From: Krasilnikovozyma curviuscula
Taxonomy: Eukaryota > Basidiomycota > Tremellomycetes > Cystofilobasidiales > Mrakiaceae
Reading direction: 5' to 3'
DNA: 64,000 bases
Assembly (NCBI GenBank): GCA_014825775.1
Contig: MVAQ01000056.1
Location: 39,195-103,194 of the forward strand
This document shows, piece after piece, positions 51,576 through 63,765 of the stretch. Below the pieces are notes generated by a model. That model was given only the letters and a program-made list of their open reading frames with translations, was not told the origin of the DNA and searched no databases. How positions within the stretch are numbered: the first letter of the stretch is position 1; each line of letters begins with the position of its first letter. The translations under genes and the position numbers were made by a program.

Positions 51576-52521
51576 CTAGTGGTGCCCGCCAATGTTTTGG
51601 TCTTCCTCGTGGAGATCTTGAGCATCATACTCGTAGGGAGCGTACTGCGGTTGGCAAAGAATACAACATCAATCTTAGCTGTATATTTTCTTCTGAGTGA
51701 TGATAACCGACTGACCTTCTGTAAATGAGGAGCCCACCTGTCTTCTCTCAAACCGTTATAGGGATACTCCTTCTCTACATAGGGTGCCTTCTTGAACTCA
51801 GGGAAAAATCTGGCGTAAACAGCACCAACGCATGCTATGCCAGTAAGAACGATAAAGAACTGGAAAAAAACAAAACAGGATGAGATCAAGGTACTGCTCA
51901 GAATACATGCGATTGATGCACATTTGCTCACGTTAATGGTTCCTTCAAGGATAGTAAAGTTTCCCGCATATGACACAGCAGTATTGTTGTAAATATCATC
52001 GTCCTCTTGGAGCTAAGAATCCGAGAAAGCATAGAAAGGGTCAGTTGTTGCGCGCGAGCTCGGTGATCTTATACTATGAGATCAAACGTACTGTTTCTCC
52101 CCAATGCATTTTTCTGCCAGGATAGAAGTAGTCACCACCTGGATCACGATTGCTGGTATATTCAACGGGCAAGTTGGGATATCCATTGAGCTGAGGGTCT
52201 GGAGAATCCAAACTGTTCAAAGAAGGGAGGGGGTGAATGCTCAGTAAGTTGTTTCACAGTCTAGCTGAAAATACTGCAAGGATGATATTACACTTACCCA
52301 TATTTGCTGCTGTTCACTGGGATGTTTCCTCTATCGTCAGGAGCAGGGTTGCCGTTCCAACTCCCGTTGTTCCACAAAAAACCTCTCCTTCCCGCTACGG
52401 CAGCTCCTCCAAGATGAGTAACTGATGAAGAAGGTTTTCTAGAAAAGAGTACTGATCTGTTTGATTGGAATGGAGCTGCTGGACGAGCCAGAGCTCTGGA
52501 AAATGTACGAAGGGAGGCCAT
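51576..52521 (-). CDS. NDUFB8: Complex I subunit NDUFB8 (ASHI)
   Basis: The start at 52521 gives MASLRTFSRALARPAAPFQ, an Arg-rich amphipathic mitochondrial presequence. Exons give DSPDPQLNGYPNLPVEYTS, NRDPGGDYFYPGRKMHWGE, a membrane segment FFIVLTGIACVGAVYARFF and KKAPYVEKEYPYNGLREDRW. These follow the NDUFB8 order seen in human: a YPKLP-like motif, a WGE motif, one membrane helix, then YPYNNL. The stop after NIGGHH is at 51576. NDUFB8 is an accessory subunit in the membrane arm of NADH:ubiquinone oxidoreductase. The length of about 175 residues fits. An upstream in-frame ATG (52629) exists, but the presequence begins more plausibly at 52521. Confidence 0.85.
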
Positions 52522-52964
52522 CAAATGGCTCAGGGGTGGTGGGGAAACAGCTGTAGGTAGGAAGTAGCTTGTGTCAGTGCTGAGTCTGAATAGGGACCTT
52601 GGGAGGTTTGAGCAATATAAAGATACCAAGTGCTTCTTACTTTTCTATATAGGTCCCGTCGCTGTCACTCTGCGTCGTTGAAGGCCAGCGTTCGTGTGAA
52701 GGCTCTTCCCCACCATTGACTCTGGTTCTCGCGCGCGTCCCTCGTCAGCTTTTTCGCCGCATTTTCTTTCCATTTATCTCCCTAGGACGGGTGCTGTTAA
52801 ATCTCAAATCGGCATACCATTTGACAGATGCATCTCTTTCGCCAGTCTGTCTCTTTCACCGAGAGGATGTAGTTTTTTCCAGAGGGTTATCAAAACAACG
52901 CTACTTCCACTGATTAATAATTGACATGCCTTCAAGATCTCCTACAGTATCGTTCTGCTGCAGA
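52522..52964. promoter_or_regulatory. Intergenic: NDUFB8 promoter/leader and second sugar-porter 3' UTR
   Basis: A 443-nt gap between reverse-strand genes. A CG-rich patch (about 52735-52770, GCGCGCGTCCCTCGTC) may be the promoter core of NDUFB8. Nothing else was recognised. Confidence 0.4.
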
Positions 52965-55751
52965 TTAGAAACTTCCAAACGCTCTCTCTGTCGGCATGTT
53001 CTCGTTGTGTTCAACAGACGGAGTCTTCAAATCGCTCTTCTCGTCGACTCCAACTGGCGCTCCGTGGTGTGTTGCACCCTGGGTCTTAATGTCCTCAACC
53101 AAGTCGTTTCCATCAAAGATAACCATAGTTTCCTCAAGAGTCTGTTGGAAATGTTCGTGTAAGGAAATCACAGAGTACGTCAGATGAAACAGTCTGAGAT
53201 GAGGACGACGAAGTTAGAGGAATTAAGACACACCAGATTCTTAGTTTCAATGATGTAAAGGGACACAAAGACTAGTTCAAAAGCTAGCCAGCAACAGAAC
53301 ACGATGTAGTATTTCCTGTAGTCATGAAAGGGCAGTCGAAATCAGCACCTCTCCCTGCGAAACTCTCCAGGAAGCACTCACCAGGAGATGGCATCCAATG
53401 CTATTGGATTGACATCTATAGTAACAAATATAGTATTCACAAGTCAACAAAAGAGTATGACAGTGAAACATTCATAAACTGACATTGATTGAACACCAAC
53501 GAAGCAGAAACTAGTTGGGAAGAACATGTCAACATCAGATGCATTAAACGGGGTGAAAGTAATACAAGAATCTGTACAAAAAATAACTCACCAAATAAGT
53601 TAAACATCATTAAGCCCTTGGCACGAATCTTGAACGGTAAGATCTCGCAGGTATAACACACTACCAAGGGAGCGAAGGGAAATGTCAGCAACCAACAGCT
53701 TCTATCCACAGTCAGAAGTCGTATAAAAGGAGCGTACCAATCAACGGGGTGTACGCAATGTCACTATAGAAGGAAGGAGAGAATGTTTTAGCATGGCTTC
53801 TCTCTGCGCACTTTTCGCATTTAGGGACAGCAAGAGTTTTTGACTCGTGAATCGCAAAGACAGACAGAAATTTGACAACTTACTATGAGAGGTAAAAGAG
53901 GTAGATGAACGCTAAGACTGCATTGCCAGCGTTTTTGTTGCCATGGAGACTGTATTGAGCAGAGGCGATAGTCCAGCACGTGAAGGAGATTAACATTCCT
54001 GTGGTCGAAGCAATGAAGAGTGTTCTACGACCGAAACGCTCCACCAGGAAGGATGCGCTCAGTGCCACAGCTAAGTTAAAGATTTGGAGAATGCCGTTGA
54101 AGAGAGTCTGAACTGTTTGTGAAGTGATACCAACGCCGTCAAGGATATCCGTGAGGTCTGATCGAAGACACAAGAGTCAGAATCCTTGGAAGACCTCTGA
54201 TCGCCTTCTGAGACTCACAATAAGAAGCGAGACCGTTTCCACTCCATTGAGAGAAGAAAGCAATGGCCAAACTGTTATTGGAGGGAAGGGATGTCTTGTT
54301 AGCCCTTCGTCACACAGGCTCACATTCGATACAGCTTACATGATGCGCACTGAAAAATCAAACGATAATTAAGGATCAGACAAATCTCTCTTTTTGTTTC
54401 GTTTTTTAGAGAATGAAAACAACTCACTTCTTCGTCTGTTACCCTTGGTGCGGAAAAGCTGCAAGAAGCTTCCGGAAGTATCCTTCTCAATCTCCAATCC
54501 CGACTTGAGTTTTAAAAACAAGCCCAAAACAAAACAGTGTCAGTATCAAATGGGTGAAGTCATATTGAAACATGTACTGACTTTGATTTCAGCGTACTCG
54601 TACTCGATCAATGGATCTTGAGTGTTGACCCTGTCTTCAGTGTGATATTTGGCCAAAATTTTCAAAGCCTCAGCATCTCTGCCCCTGGAAACAAGCCATC
54701 TTGGACTTTCTGGAATCCAGAATATAAAGATGAGCTGCAAGATTGAGGGAATCCCCTGAAGGACAGAGGGGATACCTGATCTCAAAGGTGGAAGCGTCAG
54801 CCTCCTTTTTTGTTTACATCCTACACCATTGGTAAAGTTGAGTTGAACTCACGCCAAGACCAATCGTTCGAGATACGGAATGTTCCGAAAGTAGTCCATG
54901 CGGCAATGATGCTATTACGAGAAAAAACATGAGTTCGTCTGCGACTGGCAAGGTGAGAAGCTTAAAGTGGACATTGCTAGTACTTACGAACCGCTGTACC
55001 AAAGGGAGTTGTAGATCGACATCAGAATTGCCCTCTGACTTGGGTAAGCCAATTCTGTAATCAAAAGAGGAGCAGAGTTTTGAGCGAAGGTGAGACCGAC
55101 TGTGATGGCATTAGAAACGAGGTCAGTGATCTGAACCAATGCTTTATGCAGCTCCTCATCACTCACACCCAATGAGACCTCTAGCTCCAATGAACATAGC
55201 AATATCCTTGGAGGCACTGGGTGAGAGTACAGGCAAAAGAGGAGTCAGAAGGAGACGGAATGGAAAAGAAAACAGACTTATGCTTACCACTGGAGAGCGA
55301 TACCGGCTAACATGATGACTGAGCCAATCATCAACCCAGCTTTTCTACCCAGGATATCATTTAGGTATGGACAGAATGGGAGACCTATAATAGCACCAAT
55401 GTTTTGGACCGCGTTGAGTAAGCCCTTGGTTGACCCCTCTGGGTTGTTGAAACGAGTCTTCCATTCATCAACGGCTTGCAAACCGTTCATCATTGAACCA
55501 TCGTAGCCCTTTTCATTGTTTTGACAAAAGGACCATTTAGAGTCAGTCTCAGCAAAGTTGACGCCCCTGGGGTGAGCGATGGATAGAACAGCAGCTAAAG
55601 CACTCACGTTCATCGAGGAAGTGATCAAGCAGAGGAACAAGTAGGCATTAAGAGCAACAATACCCTTGTGCTTGTACCACTTGCCCTTGTAGAGCAAGAC
55701 ATCCAAAGCCTCCGGCAAGTGATTGCCAGAAACTGCAGCGGCGCCGGTCAT
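52965..55751 (-). CDS. MFS sugar porter, lactose-permease/hexose type
   Basis: The start MTGAAAVSGNHLPEALDVLL at 55751 leads into HKGIVALNAYLFLCLITSSM, GYDGSMMNGLQAVDEW, GLPFCPYLNDILGRKAGLMIG, ELAYPSQRAILMSIYNSLWY, PESPRWLVSRGRDAEALKIL, VERFGRRTLFIAS, EILPFKIRAKGLMMFN, then VNPIALDAISWKYYIVFC and the end AFGSF (stop 52965). GRK, PESPRWL and GRR are sugar-porter hallmarks. The layout resembles Lac12-like and other disaccharide or hexose permeases. A 27-nt exon (53484-53510) sits between two introns in the segment FVSASLVFNQ. It should import a sugar into the cell. The substrate is not readable. About 10 introns are used. Confidence 0.85.
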
Positions 55752-56460
55752 CTTCTTGGGGTTGATCTTTTAAAGTGCGAACGCAAGAACAAGGTTGATT
55801 TCAGTTCTGTTGTATTTGGCTCAGCTGGGGATGAGATGTGCTCACCTAGGGGGTGGTATTAAGTTTGGGTATGGAGAACGATGTGGGGAAAATTCTCTCC
55901 GCATCCCCATGCTATTAGAGCTTTATACCCACCGGATGAAAGGGATGGTGAGAATAATCTAAAAGGAGAGTTGTTGGGGAAATCTTCGGTCAATCTAGTA
56001 ACTTTCGGTCCTCGATGTTTGGTTATATAACCTAAAATCGACGCGTCATGGGTCAGGTGTCCACCCGCACCGCGCGCTGCCTCCTGCTGTTGCGCTTGTT
56101 GCGACACTGCGATACGGTCACAAGGTGGCCCGCTCCCAGCGATCAAAGGTTAACCTGCCGAGGATCTGCAATGGAGGACGGTCCGCCATGCCTCATAGCC
56201 GTGTCGAATTATCTGCCTTGCCCTCAACGGTGCATTTTGGCCATATTAGGTTAGTGCGTCGTTTATTGTGGCCAGCGCAAAAATAAAAACGGGAGAGGCG
56301 TAGCAAGCAATAATATGGGTATGAAAGTAGTCGTGATATAATGAACTAATAATGAACGAATTCGGTTCATATTGAGTAAAGCGCAAAGAATGAGAGTGCT
56401 GGAGGATGCTGGGGTTGGTGTCGTGATGATAGTAAACAGGCAGGGAAGAAAAGCAGAAAT
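55752..56460. promoter_or_regulatory. Intergenic: sugar-porter promoter and KAP123 3' UTR
   Basis: A 709-nt gap between reverse-strand genes. On the sugar-porter side (about 55840-55990) several G/C4 runs occur (AGGGGG, GTGGGG, CCCC), as might suit zinc-finger repressors such as Mig1-type factors. I see only loose GTGGGG-type matches. No coding feature was found. Confidence 0.4.
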
Positions 56461-59400
56461 CTATAGTACGTTGCTGAGTCCAGAGGCATCAAGGCGGGGC
56501 CGCAGAGAGCCTCCATCCAATGAAGCAAGATGCCTGACCAGCGCAATCAACTCCGAGTGAGTCTCTTCGCTGATCTGGTCCTTTCTCTCGGGCTCGAGAA
56601 CCCAAGCAAAGACTGCTAGCAGAACGTCGATTTGAGTCATCAGGACTGGAAGGACCTCTGGGTTAGAGGATTGGAATAGGTGGAAGATGGCTTTGAAGAT
56701 GATGTAGTTCTCAATGAAATCGTTCTTCAGAGGGAGGGCACCAAACAGCACAGGAAGAACCTGCAACGAAAACAAATGACAGAGTAATGAGTTGCTGGTG
56801 CCAACTTCAAGGTACTCTCCCCTTGTGAATCATGAGGAACTTACTCGGTCAAGAGGAACAGCCGAAGAGTTCTTAAGGATCATCCTCGCGACCGCTCCAC
56901 ACGCGTTGTCCTTAGCAGCACCTGCAGCAGCTGGGGCACCTTCTGGAACGATGAAGAATGGCTGAAGGACAGTCAACAGACGCATCACGTCCTGTGTGTT
57001 AATGTCAGCGTCCATGTTCTCAATGAGAACACCGGCCGCGAACGCTGAGTTGGATCGAACTTCAACGTCTTCATCCGACAGACCCAGGTAGATAAATTCG
57101 AAGAGAGGCTGTATTGACGCAAAAGTGCAAAATTAAACAAAATATCAGATATACGTGAATAGATCAGCAGAGAAGAATTTGATGAAGCTGACCTGAACAT
57201 ATTGAGTTACGGAACCTTTCAATCCAGTGATGATTTCGCCAAGGGAGCCGATAGCCATCGAGCGGTCACTTCCACTTCTTTGAGGGTTGTAGTATTTCCT
57301 GATGAGAGGAAGGAACTTTCCGAATGGTGCAGCAAAGTCGGCTCCGAGAATGTTGGCAAGAGCACCAACCAAGTCGGTGGCATTGGAAATCAAGGCGGAT
57401 TCGTACTCAGAAGAGTCAGCATCTGGCTGGTCTTCGTCGTCTTGATCAGGATCCTGTTGGCAGAGAGACTTCTGCTCCAAAATTTCGGTGACGTTCGTAG
57501 CGATCACGTCGAGGTAATCTTTCACCAAAGCTGGACCACACTTGTTCATAGCCTCGGCGAGTTCATTACAGAGCTGAATGACGACGGTCCTATAGCAGTG
57601 AAAGTTGAATTGAAGAAAAGGTAAAATTTGTTAGTCCATAATCACAAAGAAGAATAGGTAGAATGAGATAATGGGAGGGACAGGGTGAAAGTCAGATATA
57701 AAAATAATCTAGGTCAATTCTTAAGCCTTCCTAGGGGCTTCGTAGTGAGCTGAGTTGATATATGTCATCATGTATGATGTGGGGCAAGAATAGGCAAGCC
57801 TATTGCTAACGCGAAGAACATAGGGGAGGAAGAAGGTGTGACACTCACTTGTCGTCCTCAGTGGCCCACATCTCGAAGATGGCTGGGAATATAGCCGAGT
57901 TCAGCTGAATAACGTTGGCGTGAAGTGGAACAGACTATGACAGAAAGGACAATAAATGAAAAAAGGAACAATGGAAGAGGATACTCAACGAGACTCACGC
58001 AGGCAACACCAGGCACCCAATCAGCTGGGGAGCTGAGCTCGTAGAAGGTGTTGATGAACTGGAACAAACTGCCGAGAGCAGCTTTTCTAATTCCCTCGTA
58101 GTAGTGATCCAGCATCTCGACCAGAACAGGAACACACTTCTCGATGTAAGGGAGGAATGCCTCCTTCGTTGCAGCAAATATGTCACCGACGGTGTCAGCA
58201 GCGACCTCCTTCTCAATAGCTATGGCAGAGTTAACACCGCCAAACAATTTCTCAAGATCGTCGGCGTCGTCGGTGATGTCAAGGTATTGGTCCTCATCGT
58301 CACCCTCGTCTTCGATGGCAGCAGTGGACGTTGATCCTTTGGAAGAAGAAGCTGAGGCGTTGAAAGCTTCCACAGCGTTCTTGATAGTTTCCGATATGTC
58401 ACCAGTTTCACCAATGAAGTCGTCCTTCTCGCTCTGCTCACAACTGCCTATCAAAGCAGCCATGACTTGAGGGAGGTAACCGGCGAATTCACCTTCAAAG
58501 ACTTTGGCCATGGTTCCGAAGAAGATAAAGGAACATTCCCTCAACCTTGGGTTATCGAGCAGTAAACCCTCAAAGGCGAGCTTCACTAAACCGTCGAAGT
58601 AAGGTCTGAAGTGCTCCTTTCCAACAGCTTCCGCAATCGTTCCAAGAGTGTCAGTGGCGATTCCCCTCAAGTCGGTTTCTTCGCCGTCATTCTTAAGTTG
58701 CAAAAAGTGTTGCATGCGAGAGATGGTGGGTTCAAAGTACGGGATGAAGCCAGTTTGGGAGGCATGGGCGGCTGAGCCAATAGCACCAGTAACGGTAGCC
58801 CTGACAGGGATAGGTGCAGTTTCCAGTAAGACTAACAAGCGGTCCATGAGCAAAGGGAGGTAGTTCTTTATGTTGTCCCCGAGTATCTCCAAGTACGAGT
58901 CGAGAGCAGCACAAGCTGACTTTTGGGTAGCTGGGTCGGCAATCAAGTTGAAAAGGATTGGAACCAGGACTTCGTGTCTCGTAGCACATTCTTCTGGTAA
59001 CCATTCACATAGACATCCGAGTGCGATACAAGCCGCCTTTTTCACAATCTGCTCAGCGTCTTGGAGGCCTGCATCAATGATGGGCCAGAGTTGGTCGACG
59101 TGTGGACGGATGAACTCAGAACACCCTTCAACGGTGACTCCAAGGGCCATAAGCGCAGCTTTCCTGGCTGGGGCAAAGGTGGATGACATGTCGGTCTGAA
59201 TGTGACGGTGCAGAGCGGGGAAGATTTGGGTCGGTGGAAGGGATTGAGAGAGAACGTCAAGGACACGGAATGCGAGCTGAATGGATCGAAGGGCAGACGG
59301 ATGTAAGTACTTCGTATGATAAACATATCAAAATCAAAGTAGGAGAAAAACTAAAACATACTCTACTTGGTGAATCCTCTTCACCTCCTTCATCAGCATC

Positions 59401-60886
59401 CTCCTCACGACCAATAGGTAATAATCGACCTAAGATCATTTCTCCCAAACCCAAGGATTGAACTCTCTTTCCCTTGTATCTGATGGTCCAGAGGAGTGCG
59501 TTGAGGGCCATTACTCTGATATCAGCGTCAACGTTTGTGTTTTCACCAACAGAGAGGAAGAACGATATTAGGTCGGCGAGAGATTTGGAGAGGAGAGGTG
59601 TTTCAAGGATGAGTAGGGTTTCAAACACGTCAAAACCGTAACGCGCTTCGTCTTCCTTTTCTTCCTGAATGGAGGTGGAGAGGACCTGAACCATTTGAGG
59701 AATGAGAGATTGGAAGACCCTAATGTCTTCCTTGGACGTTGGTTCGATATATTCTGCCAACTTTCCGAGAGCACTAAGAAGAAGGAAACAAAAGGTAAGC
59801 TCTAGTGTAGATAGCGCGCAGACACGAGATGAGCAAAGGTCTTACCGAAGAGTAGTAATTCTGACTTCACCACTTTCCGCGTCAACCAGACCTCTCCCAC
59901 AGATCTCCCAAAGTCTTCCGAACTCAGACGAGAACTCTTCTGCTACAGTGTCCAACAGCGAGTAGAGCATGAAGATACCAATCTCACGGTGAACAGCTGT
60001 TGGGGCAGCGGAAAGATTGTAAAGGTAGGGCATGAGATCAGGCCATGTCTGAAGGGGGAGTTCGATGCAAGCCAGAGCAGAGACAGCACGAGCTGTGGAA
60101 TGTCGGACAGGTGATGAATCTTCGACGATGATACGCTCGAGGATTTGTCGCTTGATTTCATTCCTGATGTCAGCTCTGACAGCCAACCAGAGCTTACCGT
60201 CCTTGTAGTTGAAACGTTTTCGCAATTCAACAGCGGCGAGTTGACGAACCTGATAGCGTTCAACAACGACAGAGGTGCGGCGAGAAGAAGATGCGAATTT
60301 TCAAACATCGCATAAGAATCGTACAGTCAGCCTTCACTGAAAAATATAGAGGGCAAGAGAAATGCAAAGACTACTGACAGCAACGTCATCTCCAGTAGCA
60401 ATTATCTCGTACAAAGCGGGAATACATTCAGGATTTTTGTAATACTGAGTGTTGAGAGTGGATGTAGCCTGTATAGTACGCAATTAAGTATTGGAAAGGA
60501 TGTCAGATGAAAGTACAGCAAAAGAAAATTTATGAACGAAGAAAGGTCCAAGCTTCCTTCGCAGGAAAAAATTCTCGAAGGATGATTCCAAGAAGCAAGG
60601 TCCCATCTCCACACACCCAGAGTAGATTGAGATTTTTAAACATACCTGTTGAATCAGAGCTGTGTCCGGCGACACAGTCTGCGAGAGAAGGGCGTGGATC
60701 TGTTGAGCCACCTACAAGAAGCGCGTTCCGAGATGATTTTTTTCCAGAACGTGGTAAGAATCACCATGTGGTAAAGACGAGACCGTAAGAAAGCCATTGA
60801 GAATATATGTACCAATAAGAGAACAGCCATGTCAGTCTTACAGTTCCGGGTAAAGTGATGGCAAGCAAACTTTTACGAACCGACAT
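56461..60886 (-). CDS. KAP123: Importin beta Kap123 (importin-4)
   Basis: Long HEAT-repeat exons run from VAQQIHALLSQTVSPDTALIQ (about 60712) through QYYKNPECIPALYEIIATGD, RALGKLAEYIEPTS, LPPTQIFPALHRHIQ, the acidic loop IEDEGDDEDQYLDITDD and AIAIEKEVAADTVGDIFAATKEA, then DHYYEGIRKAALGSLFQF, to LRPRLDASGLSNVL with stop at 56461. The AIAIEKEVAADT and HYYEGIRKAA blocks are typical of Kap123. It imports ribosomal proteins and histones H3/H4 through the nuclear pore with Ran-GTP. Two first exons fit in frame. ATG at 60886 splices at GTAAGA (60841) and is the first ATG met by scanning. ATG at 60830 splices at GTACAT. I chose 60886. Confidence 0.88.
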
Positions 60887-61376
60887 GATTGATCTAAAGA
60901 AATTTTGCACCAGCAGCAATAGGAGCAAGGCAAAGCAGGATCGTTAGATAACAACAAACTAGATCATTATTTAAAGAGGAAGGGGGAAACTCACGATGTA
61001 CGGAGAGCAACTCTTGGTCTGAATGCAAACATCAAAAGGCGACGAAAGATTTTTTTGACGAGAATTAGTAGAACGCCACAGGTTAGATTATCATATTCGT
61101 CTGATAATGACCACAATATCGAAGCTGGATAGAAATCCCAGTATATGGTGCAGAGCTTCGAAATTGGCAGTTCTCATGACATGCTGACATCTTCGCAAGT
61201 GGTGCCTTCGCTTGGATGTAAACAAAACCTCTAGATCGCAAAGCATCAACTCTATACAACTAGTAACCCAGACCCTGATTCAAGCCTGAAAGAGAGAAGT
61301 ATACTGTTGTGGAACCTTTAATCATCAACACTGTCAACCAAGACATCAAGACGGTTTAACCCAAACACCACCGCTT
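60887..61376. promoter_or_regulatory. Intergenic: KAP123 leader/promoter and DAO 3' UTR
   Basis: This 490-nt stretch contains a likely leader intron for KAP123 (GTGAGT near 60995, TTTCTTTAG at about 60900), and beyond it promoter sequence and the 3' UTR of the oxidase gene. No RNA gene was recognised. Confidence 0.45.
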
Positions 61377-63119
61377 CTAGAGCTTGCTCTTGACTGTGGT
61401 AGCAATTCCAAAGTGCTCCCTGGCGAGCTTCAGAACATTTTCAGCGATACCCCAAGATGATTGATACCCTGCTGGACCGATTCCGTCTGACCAAAGAAAT
61501 GCGAGACATTCAGGACAAAGGCCAAGGTTAGACACCAAGGCTGACAACAAGGCAGAAAATCGACCCTCTTACAAGCATGAACGACTCCAACATTCTTGAT
61601 CACTCCTTGTTCCAGCTCAACTCTAGGTCCACCTTCCCTAGCAGGCCTCAATCCGACGTTGTGCGAGATGACATCGATCCCTTGGAGTGTTCCGTCACGC
61701 GAGACGGCAGGACATGCCTCAAATATGTGACGAAGGATGCCTTGGGCTGTGACGGTGTTGATGGAAGTATCCCATTCACCGACTCCGAAGGTCCCACCAC
61801 AGACAATGGTTCCGTCGGGACTGAGGGTTGGAGGAAATGGCAAAGTCGGGTGAGATGAGTGTGTGCGAGAGAATATGGAAAAAGCGATACTTACCGAGGA
61901 ATCATGTACATGAAGCTACCATCTGATTGAAGCAAATACAATACGAGTTCAAGGGTAGTAGAAAGTGGTCAGCTGGAAAATTCGAAGGAGAAGCAAGCAT
62001 CCATCCCAGGATAACGGCGCACGCCGTGCACAGTGGAAATGTACCCTTACTAACCTTCGTAGCCCGCAATAGAATACCCCTGCTTCATCCAAGGAGCTCT
62101 GACTAGTACCGTTTGACCTCTGATTGGCATGACCTTGTCGTCCAGCACGTCCAACAAGCTCTTTGCACCGAGCCCAGTTGCATTGACGACGAGGCCGACG
62201 TCACCACCGACGAGCTTGACGGCAGATGCCAAGCTATCAACTTTAGTTTTAATGTTCTTCACTCCCAAAGCTTTGAGTCGTCCCCACAACCAGGGGAGGT
62301 ATTTGGCTGGAGAGAGCGATATAGTTTCGATATATGAGCCAGAAGCGTATCCTTTAGGAAGTTCTGATTTTGGGATGACTTTGTGCTGTGTTTTGTGTTT
62401 TTTTATAAGGGATGAAAGAGAGCATCGAGAAGAAAGACAATCAAGTAAGGTCAGCAACAGAGGACTTGAATGGAAGTTTTCTTGGGTAGAACGCCGTGGG
62501 CGTAGTAGAATGAAGCAAACGGTTCGCTTTTTTTAGTCTGTAGTGAGACAAAGGCCTCCTCTCCCACTTTCCAAAAAAATGATATATGTTAATGAGCGGA
62601 AGCGACTCACCGAAGGCAACAATTTGTTATACCAAGCAGTCTCAACGGATTCATCTTCGTTCTCTGTGAGGTGATAGTGGACACTGGGTAGGTAGTGAAC
62701 CAAACCAGTGGGGATGAGTGAGATCATCTTGGCTAGAGTGATTGTCTCCCATGGGTTGATAAGATCTGGCGAGCTGGAAGGATGGTGCAACGGTTCAGTT
62801 TCTGAAAGAAGAGGATATTGCCGAGGAAAGACGCTGGAAATGAACTCACTACCCAAACGAGTGCCAGTTCGCTCCTACCAACATGATGATGGGTAAACAA
62901 GTCAGTTCAAGGTGAGAGGGAAGGAAGTGTTGTTTTTGTTTCGTTCGACTGACCAGCCCAAGGTGAAGCAAACGCCTGCGAGTTCAAGTCGTCTGGATCG
63001 TCTCTAGCGACGATGACAACGTCGAAGCCCTGCTCAGCGAGGACCAAGGCAGAGGTGAGCCCCAGCACGCCTGCTCCTACGACGACCACTCTGTTGGCCA
63101 AGTGGTAGACTGCAGACAT
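61377..63119 (-). CDS. DAO1: Peroxisomal D-amino-acid oxidase
   Basis: The start [20 protein letters not shown] at 63119 carries the FAD-binding GxGxxG-type Rossmann motif ([16 protein letters not shown]). FASPWAG is joined by a 25-nt exon to [11 protein letters not shown], the conserved DAO segment near the flavin. Later come [53 protein letters not shown] and [20 protein letters not shown], then [20 protein letters not shown], which fits the GYQxSWG motif of the enzyme. The C-terminus is KSKL, a type 1 peroxisome signal (SKL). The enzyme oxidises D-amino acids to keto acids, releasing ammonia and hydrogen peroxide. Six or seven introns. The stop is at 61377. It allows D-amino acids to serve as a nitrogen source. 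Confidence 0.93.
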
Positions 63120-63765
63120 TGCCGACGAATTTATTGCTTGAATGGGTTGATGGGTGGTTGGATCGATTGTTCCAGCGGCCGGTTGACCGTCCGTCGCCTG
63201 ATTTTATTTTTATTTATTTTATTGTTGCGCATGAGTGAAGCGACCGATCAAGAGAGCGAAAGAGGGTCCCTTTCCATCTCAATGTCCAACTGAGGGGATT
63301 ACTTCTCGCTCTCTCCTTCTCTCCTTATTCTATTCTGGGTGTGCGAGGGACAAAGAGAGAAAGAGAGAGGAACGGGAAAATAAATGAGAGAGAATCGATC
63401 GTTTTGACGGTAGAGGCAGAGCCGCCACCCCTGCTACCATCAGACCACATCCAGACGGAATGGACAGTGCCGCTGCTGTCTGTCTGAAGACACTTTTCTT
63501 TATCACTGAGTCTAACGAGCCCGCTCTTCTACTCGACCTGAGAGCGGGAGAAGATATTTAGTTCAGAGGGCCAAGCTTGTTCGCAGCCTTGGCAGTCGTC
63601 CTCTTTTTCGCCTTTGCCATGGCTTCCCAACCGACTGCTCGACCCAACCCTAAGAAGACTTGGTAACAGATCACAGAGTATATATGCCAGATGCCTTCTG
63701 AGTCCTCCCTCTTGTCCCCTCCCATCCACCCCCCTTGGTACAGCACAGGAGCCCCCACACCGACG
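63120..63765. promoter_or_regulatory. Divergent promoter between DAO and the secreted-protein gene
   Basis: This 646-nt gap has an AT-rich element near the DAO start (about 63200-63222, TTTTATTTTTATTTATTTTA). A CT-rich run lies at about 63305-63335 and a GA-rich run at about 63345-63375, both on the plus strand. Such tracts often mark nucleosome-free promoters. No coding feature was recognised. Confidence 0.4.
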
